From positions 3,436,888 to 3,500,887 of the forward strand of contig NC_081153.1 in NCBI RefSeq assembly GCF_958295425.1: 64,000 nt of DNA. Reading direction: 5' to 3'. Below the pieces are notes generated by a model. That model saw nothing but the letters and a program-made list of their open reading frames with translations. It was not told where the DNA came from and searched no databases. Position numbers and translations under genes: made by a program. This document shows, one piece after another, positions 11,889 to 23,322 of the stretch (within the stretch, counting starts at the first letter, position 1; every line of letters begins with the position of its first letter). This DNA comes from Solea solea (Eukaryota > Chordata > Actinopteri > Pleuronectiformes > Soleidae).

Positions 11889-11896
11889 ATTTGCTG
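11630..11896 (+). repeat. Local duplication, copy 1
   Basis: This block and 13461-13725 share the same order of segments: GTTAAGAACC, GCAGAATTTAATCTCTC, CTGACAGCACCACCG, a (TG)n run, GGGGCTTCTATTAAACCAC, GGTGTAATCAGCAGAGAATT, GTGAGCC, CTAGGTCTGTGTAAGTAC, and a second (TG)n run (about 11843-11887). The copies lie in direct orientation about 1.8 kb apart, with small indels and substitutions. No coding frame is kept between them. Confidence 0.9.
11843..11887. repeat. (GT)n microsatellite
   Basis: An uninterrupted GT run of about 45 bp at the end of duplication copy 1. The counterpart in copy 2 is shorter. Confidence 0.95.
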
Positions 11897-12044
11897 TGTT
11901 TGCATGTATGCAGGGGAAGGACATTCTGTATTGTGTTGCTCCTAATTTCACAAATGTCTCAAAGTAACCTGTTATAAAAAAGAAATGGACAAGATAAAGA
12001 GTTCTAATAAGAAATAAGTGAGATGAGAGAGATATCAGGATTAA

Positions 12045-12516
12045 CCCTTTCACACCTAAGGGCCAGAAACTGTCCTGTGAGTAAGTGCTTTTGTCAATTT
12101 TTCCAGAATATCTTTCAATATCTGGCATTATTTACACTTTACTGCATGTTAAAATAGTGTATTAACAATTTAAAAAGAAGAAAACCAAAAGGGTTTAAAA
12201 TATACCCACTATAGTTGTACATTTTTGAACATATTTAAAATTACATTTCTTTAGTTTTTGTCCCGATGTCCAAAAACAGGCCAAATAATGGCCAAAAACT
12301 ATGTACAGGCACCAAACGCCTGTTCCACTTTTTCCCTTTCTTGCGACAAAGACGCTGATTCTGCAGCTTCCTGCAACAGCACGAGTGAAGTTACCGTAAT
12401 AACCACACGTAGACTTTTGAGGTGCAACTTATCAGCTTTCAGAAACCGTTTTTTACCAATAGCACAAATGCATAATTACGATAATGCTACGCTACGATAC
12501 GCTCGATGTTAAAGGG
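12045..12516 (-). mobile_element. piggyBac-like MITE with TTAA flanks
   Basis: The element begins CCCTTTCACACC and ends GATGTTAAAGGG, giving a short inverted terminus (CCCTTT then an ACA-C block). It is flanked on both sides by TTAA (12041-12044 and 12517-12520), the obligatory duplication of piggyBac-type transposition. A related partial copy in opposite orientation is at 9095-9360. It has no transposase. TTAA flanks can arise by chance, so the family call is moderate. Confidence 0.65.
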
Positions 12517-12520
12517 TTAA

Positions 12521-13460
12521 AAATCTTTCTTTGTTAGTCTGTGGTCAGATCTTTTGCTCTATAACGTAGTATAACCCAAAAAGAGATAATAATGTCACCC
12601 CTGGGTGACATGACATGTGCCGCCAGCCATTATTATCTTACATTGAGGCATTAAATAGCTATTGTATAGTATAATTATCATCCAATTTGAATTATCCTTA
12701 ACTCTACAGAGCTTTTAAGCGTCTCTCTGCTCCATGTTTTGGATGAAGTGTCTCATCAGCAGCTGCTGTGCACTTACTGACTGCTACCTAAAGTGGCTCA
12801 CTGACAAAGTTGGCGGCGGCAGCTGTTAATAAGCACAGTGGATAATTATTTAAAAAAAAGACTTGATACTGTGGTGGTTGGATGAGTGGGTATTTAAACT
12901 GTTTTCTAATTCTTAATAACTTAAGGTAAAAACAAATTTGTGTTGTTTTTTTTTTCTCCAAACAGCCACAAAAAATCAATTGCTGCTGCTTAAATATACG
13001 GTTTGTGAAGTCCCTGACAAATTTATGTTGGTTTTTAACCGTCAACTTTCTCTCAAAACTATTTATTGCGTTGACCCCTGAACTTTTTAAACCCCGCTAA
13101 ACCTTTTCTCAGTGAGAGACAAACTGAAATGTTCTCACTGTGGTGGGTTTTCATCATCTCTCCATTCCTGTGAGGACACGAGACGAGCTAATAAGGAGAA
13201 AAGACTGCATGCACTCACACACACACACACACACACGCACACACACACACACCTACAGCAGCCTGCAGGTCTGGAAGAACGAGCAATCAGGGGTGATACA
13301 TTGGCAAATGTCAAACAAGGATTAATGGATTAATAATATTGTTAAGTATCCTCCGAGTACTGTCTCTGTTCAAGTTTTTTTTCCCCTCGTCTTCCCAGCC
13401 CTCCCTCTGTCCTCTCTCTTCTTCACCGCACTAATAGGGAGCGTGAAGGGAGCTGGGGAC
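12521..13460. other. Non-coding stretch
   Basis: No gene is seen. A short palindrome TGTCACCCCTGGGTGACA lies at about 12593-12610, and a (CA)n tract at 13217-13252 explains the Thr/His-rich open frames nearby. Confidence 0.65.
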
Positions 13461-13725
13461 GTTAAGAACCAATCTCACAGACAAAAAACTCTCGGCAGAA
13501 TTTAATCTCTCCGTCCTCTTTCTGTCTCTATCTGACAGCACCACCGCTCTGCACTTTCTCTGTGTGTGTGTGTGCTCCAGTCTGGGCTTTTGGGGCTTCT
13601 ATTAAACCACACTCGGTGTAATCAGCAGAGAATTATGTGTGCCACGGGCAAAAACACACTGTGAGCCTTTTTCTAGGTCTGTGTAAGTACATTAATGTGT
13701 GTGTGTGTGTGTGTGGATCTGCTGC
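13461..13725 (+). repeat. Local duplication, copy 2
   Basis: Direct-orientation partner of 11630-11896 with the same block order, except that its first (TG)n run is followed by a different short insert (CTCCAGTCTGGGCTTTT). Both copies keep a polypyrimidine-CAG block before CACCACCG and a GTAAGT motif later. A pair of splice-like signals is therefore duplicated, but the space between is filled by a microsatellite and is not open, so I do not call an exon. Confidence 0.9.
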
Positions 13726-14727
13726 CGTCGCATGAAACGCAGGCTAACGACGTTTGTGCAGCTTTAAGGTGAAAAATGAAGAACACATTCTTCCCCCTGA
13801 CCAATTAGAAAATGGTTTCAAACAGTCTAGCGAGCACCTCGCCGAGGCGCGGATCAAACGCACACGTGGCAAATTAGCCAAAGCCAAAGTGACATTTGCT
13901 TGTTAACTTGTTTTTATTTTTTTTAATTGCATTTTAGTCTTTTTTTCAAATAATTTTCAGACGTTCTTGGCGCTTCCAGGTGACATTTAATTCACTTACT
14001 GTGTGGTATTCTTTTTACCAACTCAGTCTGAAAATCTCAGACAGAACCTCTCAACCTTACACTTCTTGCCTTAAATCAGCCGTAATTTTCCGCTGACGGC
14101 GGCGTTTCTGTGAGCGGATACGTGAGTGAGTTGTTCCTCTCTGGAATTCCACACGCAGCTCCCCCACTCACTCAGAAAGGTCAGCCTTAATGTCCACAGG
14201 GACTGTTAATTACGCAGGATTTCAGCTCCTCCTGAGGCTTCCTCACCAAACATCTACAGAAGTTAACTCCACTAGTATGTTTTTGACTTTTCATGCGACT
14301 CAGCTCTTTTTTTAAAAGTGTGTGTGTGCAAAGAAAATGCAGAGATTATGTCTTTTACACATGACAAAACTACAGCTGTGGATTAAAGCCTGAAAACAGT
14401 TTTTCTGAGCAGGATTTTTGTAGGTGTGTCTAAAAACTATGGCTTGATGATGCGCGGGAGCCTTATGTCTGAGATGTATCTGATCTAAAAACATGTGACC
14501 TTTGTGTAAAATACGTAAAGATGAGAAAATAAAGTGGAGAACATAATGAAGATCAGAACTTACAGGTACTGTAGCTAAACCAGCTCTGTGTTTATTTACA
14601 TGATGTCGTTAAACTGTGGTGGAAGTGCCAATTCTCTACGTGTGTTGAACAAGTGGTTTGATACCAGGAGTGTTAACCCTTCTTTTACCATTTGGCATTA
14701 CCGTAACTGTTTGTGATATCTTTAGAG
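13726..14727. other. Non-coding stretch, nothing recognised
   Basis: No gene, RNA gene or clear repeat border is seen. The open frames have no recognisable domains. Confidence 0.6.
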
Positions 14728-14962
14728 TGCTACCAGAGCGGGGCGTCCCTGTCTATCCTCAAGAAGCTCTTGAAAACCCAGCTCTTCCAAGAGCATCTTC
14801 TGTCCTAGCACTTACCCTACTCCTACCCATCTCCTTCTGCACTTGGATCCACCTCAGCACCCTCACCCTCTGTCAGCCCACTGTTCCTATCTAGTGGAGT
14901 TCTTTCCAAGACTTCTTCTATGTAGCTTATTCCTCTTTTTGTAAGTCGCTTTGGATAAAAGT
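14728..14962 (+). mobile_element. L2-like LINE 3' end fragment
   Basis: The segment matches 58905-59110 closely: GGGGCGTCCCTGTCTATC, AAGCTCTTGAA, CAAGAGCATCTTCTGTCCTA, TAGCTTATTCCTCTTT and the tail GTAAGTCGCTTTGGATAAAA. The first part encodes the last residues of the ORF2 protein (reading like ...SILKKLLKTQLFQEHL) and the rest is 3' untranslated tail. It is 5'-truncated, as is usual for LINE insertions. Confidence 0.85.
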
Positions 14963-15625
14963 GAAGATAGAAGATGCATGGATGGATACCAGAGATATAG
15001 AGCTTTACTTACGCCCATATACTTGTCAATACGCTAGAATCTCAGGACTTCTGCAGGATTGACCGTCCAACCACAGACGAGATTCACCAGCGCGTCGCAC
15101 GTTTGTGACGTCAGCTTCTCAGTAGCGTCGTTCCTAAACGTTTGAACAACTGTTCTACAATTCTACAGCCATAACATCTACATAAATCCAGGTGTCCTGA
15201 TTACCATGACGGTCATACCAGGGTGAAGTTTATACGTTGCACAAACGCTGATGAGCTGCGCCGTTCCTCCAGTTTGGTCCCAACTAGAGGAAGAGGAAGA
15301 GGAAGAGGAAAGGACAAATGAAATGGAGGGTTGATCAGGATTGTTTGTGTGAGACATGCTCCGGTGCGTCAGGCAGAGGACAGAACTCTCAGTATTTCAG
15401 AGCAGAAAATGAAACCTATTTTTAAACACTTTTCAAATTTGGCAGCGTGGCTTGTTAGTGACATATTTTCCTGTGGGAGATGTTTTCATCAGTTTTACAA
15501 GCACTTTAAAAAGTTATGACTCACAATAGCTGTGTTTTCCGTTTTCCATGTTTTGATTTTTGATTAATTTTCTCCATCCAGAGTTTAACAGCGAAGCTAA
15601 ATGACAATGATGATTGGAGCTCTGC

Positions 15626-15658
<33 letters not shown>

Positions 15659-16496
15659 ATGATTGTCAGATGATTACAAAATACCATCTTTACCTCTCAG
15701 CAGCTCACGCCTCAACGAGACCTCAATCACCGGAGCCGTATGCCCCCTGCAATAAATAAACGACGGGGTCATTAAGACAAGAAAAGCCGGGTCGTGTCTT
15801 TTGCATACCAAACATGTTGAGGACATGGAGACACGGTGAGGAAACCATGCAGTGTAGTTTTTGGCGCTGGTGTGTAACTCGGTCTCTCCGCTCATCCACG
15901 GGGAAATTAAGTGTGGCGTAGCAGCATTACATGAATTACCACAGTAATCCTGCACTGACACTGCCCTAATCTGTACAGGGATATACGGGATCAAACCACA
16001 GCCCCTCATATTTCACTGTGCATATAGCAATACTGGCAGGTGGTTCAAGGAAGTGGCAAAGCAATATACCCAGATGTGACACGGAGGTGAAGTTGAGTGA
16101 AACAGTCTTTAGCTGCGCTCGTGGCTCTGAGGCTGTGTTTGACGCTCAGTGGAGCTCTGAGCTAACGCAGCGGCACGATGACAAGTAGTGAAGGACAGCG
16201 CTAACAGCTGAACTATCTATCTGCCACCTTCACCACTGATTTAGCTTAATGAAATAAACTAACAACACAAGCATTAAGTGAGCGGTATATGACATTATTT
16301 GACCTAAAGCTGTAGTTTGTAACTTTTAAATATTAACAGCTGTCTGTTTCATGCAGGCCATTAACCAGAGGAGTTCACACAGTGCTGATTAAGCCTCATC
16401 AGCTCAGTGTTGTGATAATTACTCAGAGGTACACAGGGGGGCAATAGTTCTGCACTGCTACTCTGTCCCTAAACTGTTTTTCACTGAGTAAACGAA
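14963..16496. other. Non-coding stretch
   Basis: No exon is recognised. Simple sequence includes GGAAGA repeats at 15288-15312 and (GT)n at 15628-15656. Confidence 0.65.
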
Positions 16497-16636
16497 TGGC
16501 ACTTTTCCACGATACTGTTCTAACACCACTCGGCTTGGCTCAGCTCGACTCTTCTGTGGTTTGGTTTCAGGCACGACGTGGTTTTGCATTACCTTACGCT
16601 GCACGACGATGCCGGGAATTTGTTTTATACGTGACA

Positions 16637-16691
<55 letters not shown>

Positions 16692-17145
16692 GCATTAGAA
16701 TCAATGAATTAAAAAAGATTAGTTCAGCACTTCCTGCAGGACTCCGTCTGACACAGTCACTGAAATCCGACTGAACGGGTTGTGATTCGGCTCACGGTCG
16801 CCAGCTTTTTGCAGTGTTGTGGCTAAATACTCCTCTGTTAAATATTGAGATTTAGACATTTCCTTTGCTAAGTGTTGTAGATTAACGTATGTTTTCAGGA
16901 TTTCTAAGGCTTTTTAACTGATCTACAGTTCGGCAGTGTTCGCTTTGATTCTTGTGTCGGACGTCGCGCTCATGACTCTTCCAGGGACGACACTCTCTGA
17001 CCAATCAGCTCAGCTCGCTTGGAACCTCGCCAGACCAGGTACCAAAAAAGTACCAGGTATCAGGTACTATCCCTGATGTAAAAGCAGAACAAACCAAGGA
17101 GAGTCAAGCTGAGCCGAGTTGTGCTGGAACTGTATAGTGGCACCA
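16497..17145. mobile_element. Family A TIR element, copy 3
   Basis: Left end TGGCACTTTTCCACGATACTG and right end (reverse complement) TGGTGCCACTATACAGTTCC resemble the termini of copies 1 and 2. Internal blocks match copy 1 in order: ACATTTCCTTTGCTAAG, TTTTTAACTGATCTACAGTTC, TTCTTGTGTCGGACGTCGCG, and GGAACCTCG. A (CA)n microsatellite at 16641-16686 lies inside. There is no transposase frame. Confidence 0.68.
16641..16686. repeat. (CA)n microsatellite
   Basis: A CA run of about 46 bp inside family A copy 3. It accounts for the Thr-His and Val-Cys tails of the open frames on both strands. Confidence 0.96.
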
Positions 17146-19984
17146 TAAAAGGGACTGAGGGGATTTTAACCAATGTGGTTGTAGGGTTGGGCTTCTGTGG
17201 CGTCTGTCAGTAGGAGTCGCTGAGATGAATTAGACTTAGACTTTCTTTTATTGTCATAAAAACACAGCATGGAATTGTGAGGTAGTTACTGTAAACTATA
17301 AAAAAAATTTAATAAGTGTATATGTACTGTATATAAATAATATATAATAATAGTAGTGCTTATTTTATGTGGTTGGTAATAGTAGTGCATCTATAAAATA
17401 TAGACTTAAAGTAAAAATTAAAACTGTAAGCAAATATAAACAATATGAAAAAATAACAGTTAAAATATTGCACAGATAGTGTCGGGGGGGGGGGGGGGGG
17501 TATTTGGCATTTATAAGTTGCTGCAGCTTGCCTAAATTAATGACAACATTTAACGATGACAAAATCTGAAGAAAGATGGTTCTCAAAAAAGAGAAAAATA
17601 ATGAGCAGTAAGGGTTCACCAGAGGATCACCAGAGGCATGTCATTCATTTTGCTGGTAACGTAATGAATGCATACAATTGCACTACATCCTGTTCAGTAA
17701 TCAATTGCCATCCTCCTTGAAACAGGAAAAAGGACGGCTGCATTAACAGCGACACTGTATGACAATTCTCCAGTATAGGTTTTAATACCAACTAAGTGAT
17801 ATTGCTATTCCCAGAGCAACAACATGACATTCAATGACTAAAATACCTGAAACCAAAAGCTAATGACAGCCTGGTGTGGAACCAGCATCACCACTGGCAC
17901 ATATGTAGAAGTCATTTAATCCAATATAACCGTTGCTCCAGGCCGACAACACAGACCGAGGTGTCAGCGATCAACCAATCCCCAGTTTCCTAATAACAGA
18001 AAAATCCACTTCCCAGTGAATGAGTCAGGTCGCGGTCTCTTGCTTCCGGGCTGATTGACGTCTAATTCTGCTCTCATATTGATGCCGGCCCGCGGCGCTG
18101 GCAGCCAATAAGAGCAAATGCAAAAGTTTAGTCTCAGCGAGCATGGCCACCGCCTGCAAAACAAAGATATTCTGAACATTCTGAAGTTAAAAACATTGAT
18201 AGAATGGAACGGAGTAAAGAGACACGCGGGGGAAATCTCACACTTCTGTAGGACTGATGCTGATTCTGACACAGGCGCGGTGAGAGGAGGATTACTGCGG
18301 GCTTGTAGGAGCCCTCCCGAGAAAAAAGGCCTTCAAAGACGGCATTACACGAAACATCCAGCAATATCCAAGTGCTCTTTGTAAAAGTCTTAGCGGTGCC
18401 CTCCTCTCTGAGCGCTTTGTGTCTCACCTCCCTGTCTCCCTCTGACTGCTCGCTGGGGGAAAACTCTGAACAAAAGGATCGTGAAGGACATTTTGCTAAT
18501 TAGCATTCTCCAACACAAAAGCAAAGCAGAGGTGAAGGAGGCAGAGAAGTCGTGTGAAACAGGTGTCGAGCAGCGCGGCGGGGGCAGCGGCGAGGCCTTA
18601 TCGCCAGCACAGATGTGTCTGTCTTCTCCAGTGGCGGCCTGGCTAACAATGAATGATTTGCTCTCCGTCTAAATACGTGTTGTCACATCACTGTCAGTGA
18701 GGCCGTGAGTTACAGTCCTGCAGGAGTAATGGGCTTGGCTCGGTTCCAGTGAACAGTTTAACATTCGCCAGGAACAAAAAAATTACATTCCCAAACACGA
18801 CAACAAGCATCCGTCCGCTCACCTTTGAGTACTTAGATCTGTAATTTACCTTCAACAAAATGGCTGAAACGGCTAAGTAGTGCAGATGCATCGTGCTCTT
18901 GGCATTTTTTTCAGTTCAGTTCAGTTCAGAATAAAAAACTCACATAAAACGTTGTTGACATGTTCCAATGTTCTGTTGTCAAGTTACAATTAGATAAATA
19001 ATCACATTATAATGAGACGGTTTTGTTTGTTTGTGATAATGTGACAGATGTCATAACAACAGCACCAATATTTTCTTATTATTATTATTGTTGTTGTTAT
19101 GTGAAAACTTTTTCACATAATTATATGACACTGGTTCATTCCGTGCAGTGATGATTGAGCTGTGGAGCCATTTGGCTTCGTCGTCAGTTTACAAACAACT
19201 TTGAAAATTGGATTTATTACAATTTCAATCAGACTTACGTCTGTTTTCACTGCCTTCTTTCAATATTATATTATTATTATTATTATTATTGTTCTTTCAG
19301 TGAATTCTTCTTTCATTTCTGCTATTTTAACTCAGGCTCATCAACAGAAAAGAAAGACAATTTAGAACAAATACATTTTTTCTAAGAACATGGACCTCTA
19401 AACCCCTCCCATTATATATGCCCATTTTAATTATATACTATGTATAATATGAATGTACAATCCCCTCTTTTAATGTAGCCATGTTTAGAAGCAGGACCTG
19501 ACTTTACGACGACACAAATGCTATATATTATCACACGTTAACACCCGGCTGGAGTGATTGTTTGTGGTTTTGTAAAGTCTGACGATGTGACATATGAACA
19601 CACACACGCCCAGGATGTCCATATAAGGAGTTTTGGATTATTCCCACGGTAATTTACTGCACCGAGAGTGCTCGCGCGGCACTAATCTGTGCCACAGTAA
19701 GGGTTGAAAACAACAACAGCTGAGATCAATAAAATATAGAAAAACAACTACCAAAAAGCACACAATAAAATACAGTAGAGAATACAAATATGAATGAATG
19801 AATGAATATAGTTTTATTTTGGTTACAATATAAATACTTAAATTATGTACAATCAATTGACAAATATTACCATACATACTTCCACTCAACATTTTCTCAC
19901 AACAAAATTTTTAAGCAAACTCAGAAAAAAAAACAATAGCAAAATTTACTATAAATTCTTACTTCTTAATCATTTCATATTTCA
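17146..19984. other. Non-coding stretch
   Basis: No gene is recognised. A likely LINE tail lies at 17227-17290 on the minus strand (reverse complement includes TATGACAATAAAAGAAAGTC), a run of about 18 G at 17483-17500, and (TAT)n at 19263-19291. The block 18000-18680 has low repeat content and TAATTAGC-type cores; it is a candidate for conservation but shows no exon structure. Confidence 0.6.
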
Positions 19985-21060
19985 GTCATTTTACATTGTA
20001 ATCGTTAAGTATTTTACCTTTCAATGTTGTACAATAGGAAGCTTTGTTAATTATTCTGATAACTCTTTTCTGGAGTTTAATTATAGGGTCTATCTATTTC
20101 CCCAAACCTCAACACAATATGACATATATGGCATCTTTTTCTACTGTTGTCAACTATTCTTTAATGTCTAGTCCTGAACAAAATAAAGTTGTATCATCCG
20201 CAAAGTAATGAATTTCAACTTATTAAATACTGTATAAATATCATTCAAATAAAGTATAAATAACTTAGGTCCCAATACCGAACCCTGTGGTACACCACAA
20301 GGTCCTTTCTCCAAAATGTGACACTGTATTATTAATTTGTACATACTGAAACCTATTATTTAAATAACTTCTTATCCAATTTAGTGTAACCCCCCTTTTA
20401 TTCCATAACACTCCAATTTCTGCAGTAGTAAGGAATGATTAATTGTATCAAACGCTTTACGTAAATCAACAAAAACACCTACAGCATATTTTTTCTTATC
20501 TATATCCTATATTTTCTACAAATTCCATCACTGCTAAGGATGTTGATCGGTTGCTCCTAAAACCATATTGATGGTCACTCAGTAAGTCATATTTCTCCAT
20601 TAAATGATCCAATCTATTAACAAACAATTTTTTAAAACTGAGGTAGCAAAGACACCGGTCTATAATTTGATATAATATGTTTGTCACCATTTTTATAGAT
20701 TGGGACCACCTTAGCCATTTTCATCATATCAGGAAAAATACCTGTTTGAAAAGATTTATTATATATATAAGTAAATGGTTTGAAGATACAATCCATTACT
20801 TCCTTTATAAGCGACATATCAATTGTATTGTCATCTGTGGATTTGTGACTCTTAAACTTGTTACTGTTGAATGCAAAATCATAATTATGGTGTACATGAC
20901 TAATTTCTCTTGCTAAATTTGGGCCTACAGAACAACACAAATAAAAAAGTCGTCCAATAAAAACAGGTAAAAGCAACGTCTCATAACTGGGTCGGAAGCC
21001 AAAAGAGTAAGAACGGGTTTTAAGATACATTTTAAAAACGGACAGCATTAGAGATCGTCG
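19985..21060 (-). pseudogene. Degenerate non-LTR retrotransposon (LINE) reverse transcriptase
   Basis: On the minus strand the order of reverse transcriptase motifs is clear. AKVVPIYKNGDKHIISNYRP then SLLPQF lies at about 20630-20730. LLSDHQYGFRSNRSTSLAVM is at 20525-20590. A DLRKAFDT-like piece is near 20450-20480, a GVPQGSVLGP-like block near 20265-20300, and YFADDTTLF near 20180-20210. Downstream, a piece reading like PIIKLQKRVIRIINKA is near 20040-20090. Between FADD and LQKRVIRII about 200 codons of thumb/C-terminal sequence are missing. Frame changes and stops break the rest, so this is a dead copy. Motifs suit the Jockey/CR1/L2/Rex assemblage; I cannot name the clade. Confidence 0.82.
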
Positions 21061-23099
21061 TAATACACAGCAGAGAAAACACGATAAATAAATAAATAAC
21101 TTGTGGAGAGTCTCGTTCTCGCCTGTCTGTATCCGTCTCCGCGCGGCAACAGTCGCACTTCGACACAAAAGGTAAACAAAAACATTCATCCGTCATTCGC
21201 CGCTGCCATCCCAGGTTGAACATTGGTATGAGAAATTATAATGAAACGAGGGATTGGAGTGTCATTGAAAAGTAATAAGACTGTATTTAAAACGTACAGG
21301 TGCCCTCTCTCTGTCTCTCTCTATCGCTATCTCTCTCTCTCATGCGCACACTCAACAATCCTCTAGGGAAATAAAGCCAAACAATCTCCCTCACCAGTAA
21401 AAAAAGATTCAGGTTTCTGGGTGAAAGTCACCTTGAGGTACGAGTATGTGTTTATGTCAGGCGGGATTCTGAAAAGGGCCCTGATGAACACCTTTTTTAT
21501 GCCAAAGAATGTATAAATGTGTGTGTGTATATCTATATATATATATCTTCAAATAATTCCCCATGAGCACTTGGCGTCTTTAACGAGGACCGTAAAAAAA
21601 CAACAGCCCATCTTAACCTTGAGGCCGGCGCAGAAAGTGAACAGTTGGAGTACACTGAGCCGATCAAGGTGATCTTTTATTTCCTAGCTCTCCTCTTATT
21701 ACCGGCAAGATCCCTACGATTATTACACTAACAAAGAAAGCAAAGCAAGCGTCAGGTTTTGTGCGCGGTATGAATGTGGATGTACAGTTTTGGCTTTGTC
21801 TCTGTTCCTGAGACGGTTTTTGATGGTGAAAGCTGGGAGTTGAGAGTATTGCAATTAGTGTGCTACATGCAAAGCTAAGCAAAGACCTCATGTCTGTGGC
21901 GCCATCATTAAACCGAACAGCTTCTGCCGCATTGTTCTCCGCCTTTTTTTTGCTCCCGCCTTTACCCCCATGTCTCTTCTCTCCTCCTTCTATCTCCTGA
22001 CCATGTCTCCGAATCCTTGTTTTCATTCTTCAAATGCTAATGATCCGTTTCCCAGGGAGCACGCGGTGAGGCCACCACTCTCGGCTCGCATGGTCCGCGT
22101 CGTCAGCGCAACCCATCGCTCCGGCATCCCTTTACAAGACAAAGTAATAAGCGACGTGAGCAGAAATGTGTGGCATCAAGCACCTTGATTCTCTCCTAAA
22201 ATCTACATTTAACATCTGCACTTGGTAGGGAATATTTTATCACATGGACTGAATTAATAATTAATAACAAAGAATTGATTATGGCTTTTTGGCTCCCTGG
22301 AGTTATGCTCAGCACTGATGTGATTAGAAATAAAAGCGGTTGCTGGGAGCAGACAAATTGATAGTTCGATGGCGAGCCGTAAAATTAAGATTTAGGCGCG
22401 GGGGCGTCTAGCAGGGCACTTTCAAATCTTCACAGAAATGTCCCTGAAACACCAAAAAAAAAAGTGTGTGAGCACAGACAGTACACACAAAAAGAGTGTA
22501 TTGGGTAAATCATATGAGCATATTCTTAATAATTGATGTTTGTCATGGTGAGTGCATGGCTACATCCCCTCCAGCCGCCGTAAGACAAGCGTGGAGTAAA
22601 AAAAACATGCATAGTTATTCAGCAGAGCACGCACGCACACACACACACACACACACCGATGAGACTGAAGCATCTGCTCCACACACACATACACATGCAG
22701 AAACAAACATCCTCAGACAAACATGTAAACAAACAAACCCGCGTAGAGATGCAATACCTGCTGCGCACGCACACACACACACACACACACGCACACGCGT
22801 TGGACATTCATGACTTGAGGGGACATTGCATTGACTTACATTCATTTCCTGGAGACTTACTCTAACCTTTACCACAATTACTACTGGCTTAATCCTAACC
22901 CTGACCCTGACCTCAACCTTACCTTAAAACATGTCTTCACCTTAAAATGTAGTTATTTACATTGTGGGGACTTGATTTGTGGAAGGACACAAGGAAGACA
23001 GGTCCCCAGAATGTGACTGTGTAAACAGTCTTAGGTCTGCACAACATTAGTAATACGTAATACAATAGTAACACACACACACACACACACACACAGGCA
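21061..23099. other. Non-coding stretch upstream of the TRIM gene
   Basis: No coding exon is recognised. (CA)n tracts occur at about 22628-22657, 22770-22797 and 23071-23096. The segment 22800-23030 is a dispersed repeat sharing GTGGGGACTTG and GGTCCCCAGAATG motifs with 8475-8580. The 120-codon minus frame at 21664-22026 is Lys/Gly-rich at one end with no domain. Confidence 0.6.
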
Positions 23100-23322
23100 G
23101 TGTCACTAAGTACAGAGGTCACTCCATGTCAGAGTGGGAGTGGTTCCTGGGTCCCTCCCCCTCACACCTGCAGTTTGACAATGGGAGGAGGAGGAGCCAA
23201 CAGGTGGAGAAGAGCCAGAGCCGTCAAGCTCCGCCCACTGTCACGATCAGAGCTCAAACCTGTTTCAAACCTGTCAGAAAGAGGAAGAGAAACTCAGACA
23301 GTCGTGGTGACAGAGCGGTGAA

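Noticed and set aside
21664..22026. 120-codon minus-strand frame
   Set aside because: No recognisable domain or codon pattern; length is within chance for 64 kb on six frames.
22496..22875. Thr/His-rich and Cys/Val-rich frames on both strands
   Set aside because: Translations of (CA)n/(GT)n microsatellites.
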